Shown piece after piece: positions 31,346-34,031 of a DNA stretch of 34,031 nucleotides; within the stretch, counting starts at the first letter, position 1, and every line of letters begins with the position of its first letter. The DNA is taken from positions 555,423 to 589,453 of the forward strand of contig BJOX01000079.1 in assembly GCA_009731375.1 (NCBI GenBank), in the 5' to 3' direction. The notes under the pieces were generated by a model. It saw only the letters and a program-made list of their open reading frames with translations. It was not told the DNA's origin and did not search any database. The stretch is from Paulinella micropora. Its lineage: Eukaryota; Cercozoa; Imbricatea; Euglyphida. Position numbers and translations under genes: made by a program.

Positions 31346-31594
31346 TGTGTTGGATCCAAAAGAGATCTTAAGAGCAAATTTCAAGCCCGGTCAACCTCTT
31401 TCTGTTTGCCGCTTGCTGCTGCTGCTTGCTGCTGCTGCTGCTTGCTGCTGCTGCTTGCTACTTACTGCTGCTGCTGCTGCTTGATGCTGCTGCTGCTTGC
31501 TGCTGCTGCTTGCTGCTGCTGCTTGCTGCTGCTGCTTGCTGCTGCTGCTTGCTGCTGCTGCTTGCTGCTGCTGCTTGCTGCTGCTGCTTGCTGC

Positions 31595-31596
<2 letters not shown>
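31346..31596. repeat. CTTGCTGCTGCTG 13-mer array with leader, copy 1
   Basis: A leader (GGATCCAAAAGAGATCTTAA and about 30 nt more, 31351-31402) precedes a tandem 13-bp repeat CTTGCTGCTGCTG. Because 13 is not a multiple of 3, each frame cycles through Gln, Ala/Ser and Leu/Cys runs. The long frames are not genes. Confidence 0.9.
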
Positions 31597-31650
<54 letters not shown>

Positions 31651-31699
31651 CAGATAGACAGAAAGACTGATAGATAGATAGATGATAAATAGATAGATG

Positions 31700-31780
<81 letters not shown>

Positions 31781-31918
31781 CCTGCTGCTGCTTGCTGCTT
31801 GCTGCTGCTGCTTGCTGCTGCTGCTTGATAGATAGATGGATAGATAGATAGTTAGATAGATAGATAGATAGATAGAGATAGATAGATAGATAGATAGATA
31901 GGTAGGTAGGTAGGTAGG

Positions 31919-31951
<33 letters not shown>

Positions 31952-31952
31952 C

Positions 31953-31983
<31 letters not shown>

Positions 31984-32100
31984 ATAGATAAATAGATAGA
32001 CAGACAGATAGACAGACAGATAGACAGATAGACTGATGTTCTCCTTTTCAGCCTCGATCTAAGCATGGAAGAGCGAAGCTGAAACCGAGCACATTAAAGC
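31597..32100. repeat. (GATA)n tracts with a short 13-mer insert
   Basis: GATA tracts (31597-31780 and 31827-32033) are split by a short CTTGCTGCTGCTG block (31781-31828). A GGTA block lies near 31901-31920. About 70 bp of unique sequence follows. Confidence 0.93.
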
Positions 32101-32465
32101 TTTGGATCCATAAGAAATCTTAAGAGTAAATTTCCAGGGTCAACCTCTTGCTGCTTGCTGCTTGCTGCTGCTGCTTGCTGCTGCTTGCTGCTGCTGCTTG
32201 CTGCAGCTGCTTGCTGCAGCTGCTTGCTGCAGCTGCTTGCTGCTGCTGCTTGCTGCTGCTGCTTGCTGCTGCTGCTTGCTGCTGCTGCTTGCTGCTGCTG
32301 CTTGCTCCTGCTGCTTGCTGGCTGCTGCTTGCTGCTGCTGCTTGCAGCTGCTGCTTGCTGCTTGCTGCTGCTGCTTGCTGCTGCTGCTTGCTGCTGCTGC
32401 TTGCTGCTGCTGCTTGCTGCTGCTGCTTGCTGCTGCTGCTTGCTGCTGCTGCTTGCTGCTTAGCC

Positions 32466-32530
<65 letters not shown>
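32101..32530. repeat. CTTGCTGCTGCTG 13-mer array with leader, copy 2, then GATA
   Basis: A second leader (GGATCCATAAGAAATCTTAA, 32104-32148) precedes about 320 bp of the 13-mer with CAGCTG variants, then GATA (32466-32530). Its similarity to copy 1 suggests segmental duplication about 750 bp apart. Confidence 0.9.
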
Positions 32531-33097
32531 GAAATATCGACTAATGTCAGAAAAAAGGAGCTTCTGATTTCGTCAACCAGGAAGTCTGTGGGTAAAGTAT
32601 TAACCCGATGCCCAGCTAAGCCGTGATGTCTGCACGGAAGGGACTGATACAGGCAATACCAAAGCTCCCTAGTACCAGGCGGGGCCAGGGCTCGTTCCAT
32701 AAAGCGCCCCTTGCAGAACGAGCTCCCACCTCCATTACAGAGGGCCCAGTAAGCAGATGGAGTTTCGAGACTGTTCGACAGTCTAGTATAAACTGACAGA
32801 GCACTGTGGGCTTTATTCCGGGCTCAACAAGCGAGAAAGGGCACCCTGAGGGAACAGGATTGTGCTTCCCGTCGCTATTTCGGCATGTGACTTATAGGCG
32901 TATGGCTAGGCACACATAAGGCACCCCACCACGGGCCCAGCACACCCACACCATCCCCTGATTCTCTGTCTGTCGACAGATGGCACCCATTTCAAAAAAT
33001 CAAGCCCAAGAGAGGGTCAGTGACACCTCAAGTGGCCTTGGTTCATTCCGTAGAGTAAGTGATAAGATCAACTGATGAAATATCGACTAATGTCAGA

Positions 33098-33100
<3 letters not shown>
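32531..33100. other. Unique GC-balanced segment, no gene recognised
   Basis: About 500 bp without repeats, ORFs of only about 60 codons and no splice-consistent exon. The phrase ATGAAATATCGACTAATGTC borders the GATA tracts on both sides (32529 and 33074), as if the segment were inserted into, or duplicated with, a GATA-flanked unit. No tRNA or rRNA features seen. Confidence 0.55.
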
Positions 33101-33130
<30 letters not shown>

Positions 33131-33224
33131 ATAGATAGATAGAATAGATAGATAGAATAGATAGATAGATAGATAGATAAGATAGATAAGATAGATAGAT
33201 AAGATAGATAGATAGATAGATAGA

Positions 33225-33277
<53 letters not shown>

Positions 33278-33307
33278 CAGATAGATAGATAGATAGATAA
33301 GATAGAT

Positions 33308-33366
<59 letters not shown>
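33101..33366. repeat. (GATA)n with GAATA and GATAA variants
   Basis: GATA tetranucleotides with regular one-base insertions (AGAATAG, GATAAGATA) that break the frame. Confidence 0.95.
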
Positions 33367-33375
33367 CACAGGCAA

Positions 33376-33602
33376 ACGATACCCGGCATGATACCCGGTA
33401 TGATACCCCTGGGTATGATACCCCCCCAANNNNNNNNNNNNNNNNNNNNNNNNNNNNNNNNNNNNNNNNNNNNNNNNNNNNNNNNNNNNNNNNNNNNNNN
33501 NNNNNNNNNNNNNNNNNNNNNNNNNNNNNCCCCCCCCCCTCTTCCACCCGAAGGGGTATCATACCCGGTATCATACACTGGTATCATACCCCGGGGTATG
33601 GG
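33376..33602. repeat. GGTATGATACC inverted-repeat arms around a 110-bp gap
   Basis: Three GATACCC-rich units left of the gap (33380-33427) and three GGTATCATACC units right of it (33553-33600) are inverted copies. The gap (33430-33529) is bordered by C runs. Each unit is itself nearly palindromic. Confidence 0.8.
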
Positions 33603-33799
33603 ACAGAAAGAGACTTATAATATTGTAATATTAATAATGATAAACTGAGATAATGATGATAATTTTAACAATAAGTTGCCACGGTTTCCCGCTTTTATAC
33701 ATCTTTGATAGGACTCCGATTCAATCTCTTCTGCTTCATACTCAGTTTCTACGAGAGGTAAGTATTTTATCATGTTACTATAGTGTTTGGCCGGGTAAA
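33603..33799. other. Short unique segment
   Basis: AT-rich sequence. On the minus strand it has a short acidic frame (VETEYEAEEIESESYQRC) after a possible acceptor. It is too short to call a gene. Confidence 0.4.

Positions 33800-34031
<232 letters not shown>

Overview
This is a eukaryotic nuclear window. The genes have several short introns (about 40-180 nt) with mostly GT-AG borders, TACTAAT-like branch points and AG|G acceptors, and they sit between very long microsatellite tracts and scaffold gaps. The organism looks like a repeat-rich protist or alga. Palindrome-bearing introns and some in-frame TGA/TAG codons recall dinoflagellate relatives, but nothing here fixes the taxon.

Layout. 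1-7.7 kb is almost pure simple-sequence DNA: GATA, CATA, ATGTT, TCTAY, GAA, GA and GT tracts. It includes a composite satellite (2.7-4.7 kb) in which a conserved unit of about 70 bp recurs between TCTA tracts. 7.7-9.0 kb is unique sequence with no recognisable gene. 9.0-13.4 kb is a repeat field: four copies of a core of about 300 bp alternating with TA and CT tracts, a 306-bp foldback element, and clusters of the palindrome CAAGGTATACCTTG. 13.4-16.0 kb holds plus-strand coding exons: a divergent SET-domain protein, a RanBP2-type zinc finger fused to a DOT1-like methyltransferase, and a short AT-hook-like basic protein. A dense array of about 25 CAAGGTATACCTTG palindromes follows (16.1-16.7 kb). 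17.3-22.1 kb carries a multi-exon minus-strand gene of unknown function, interrupted by an exact 1.04-kb duplication flanked by gaps. 22.25-25.96 kb is a seven-exon plus-strand gene whose C-terminal half is a beta-class N4-cytosine/N6-adenine DNA methyltransferase, possibly preceded by a ParB-like domain. 27.07-31.27 kb is a second multi-exon minus-strand gene of unknown function. 31.3-34 kb returns to GATA, CTTGCTGCTGCTG and AAT repeats.

Three themes link the parts. First, three probable methyltransferases (SET, DOT1-like, DNA amino-methyltransferase) lie within 12.3 kb. Second, two unrelated short palindromes occupy separate territories: CAAGGTATACCTTG from 9 to 17 kb, and AAAAATATGCCATATTTTT from 17 to 25 kb, the latter mostly inside introns. 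Third, the coding frames are broken repeatedly, by one-base shifts at short homopolymers and by in-frame TGA/TAG (never TAA). Sequencing error, pseudogene decay, unrecognised mini-introns and stop-codon reassignment are competing explanations. All exon models were read by eye and have no transcript support.
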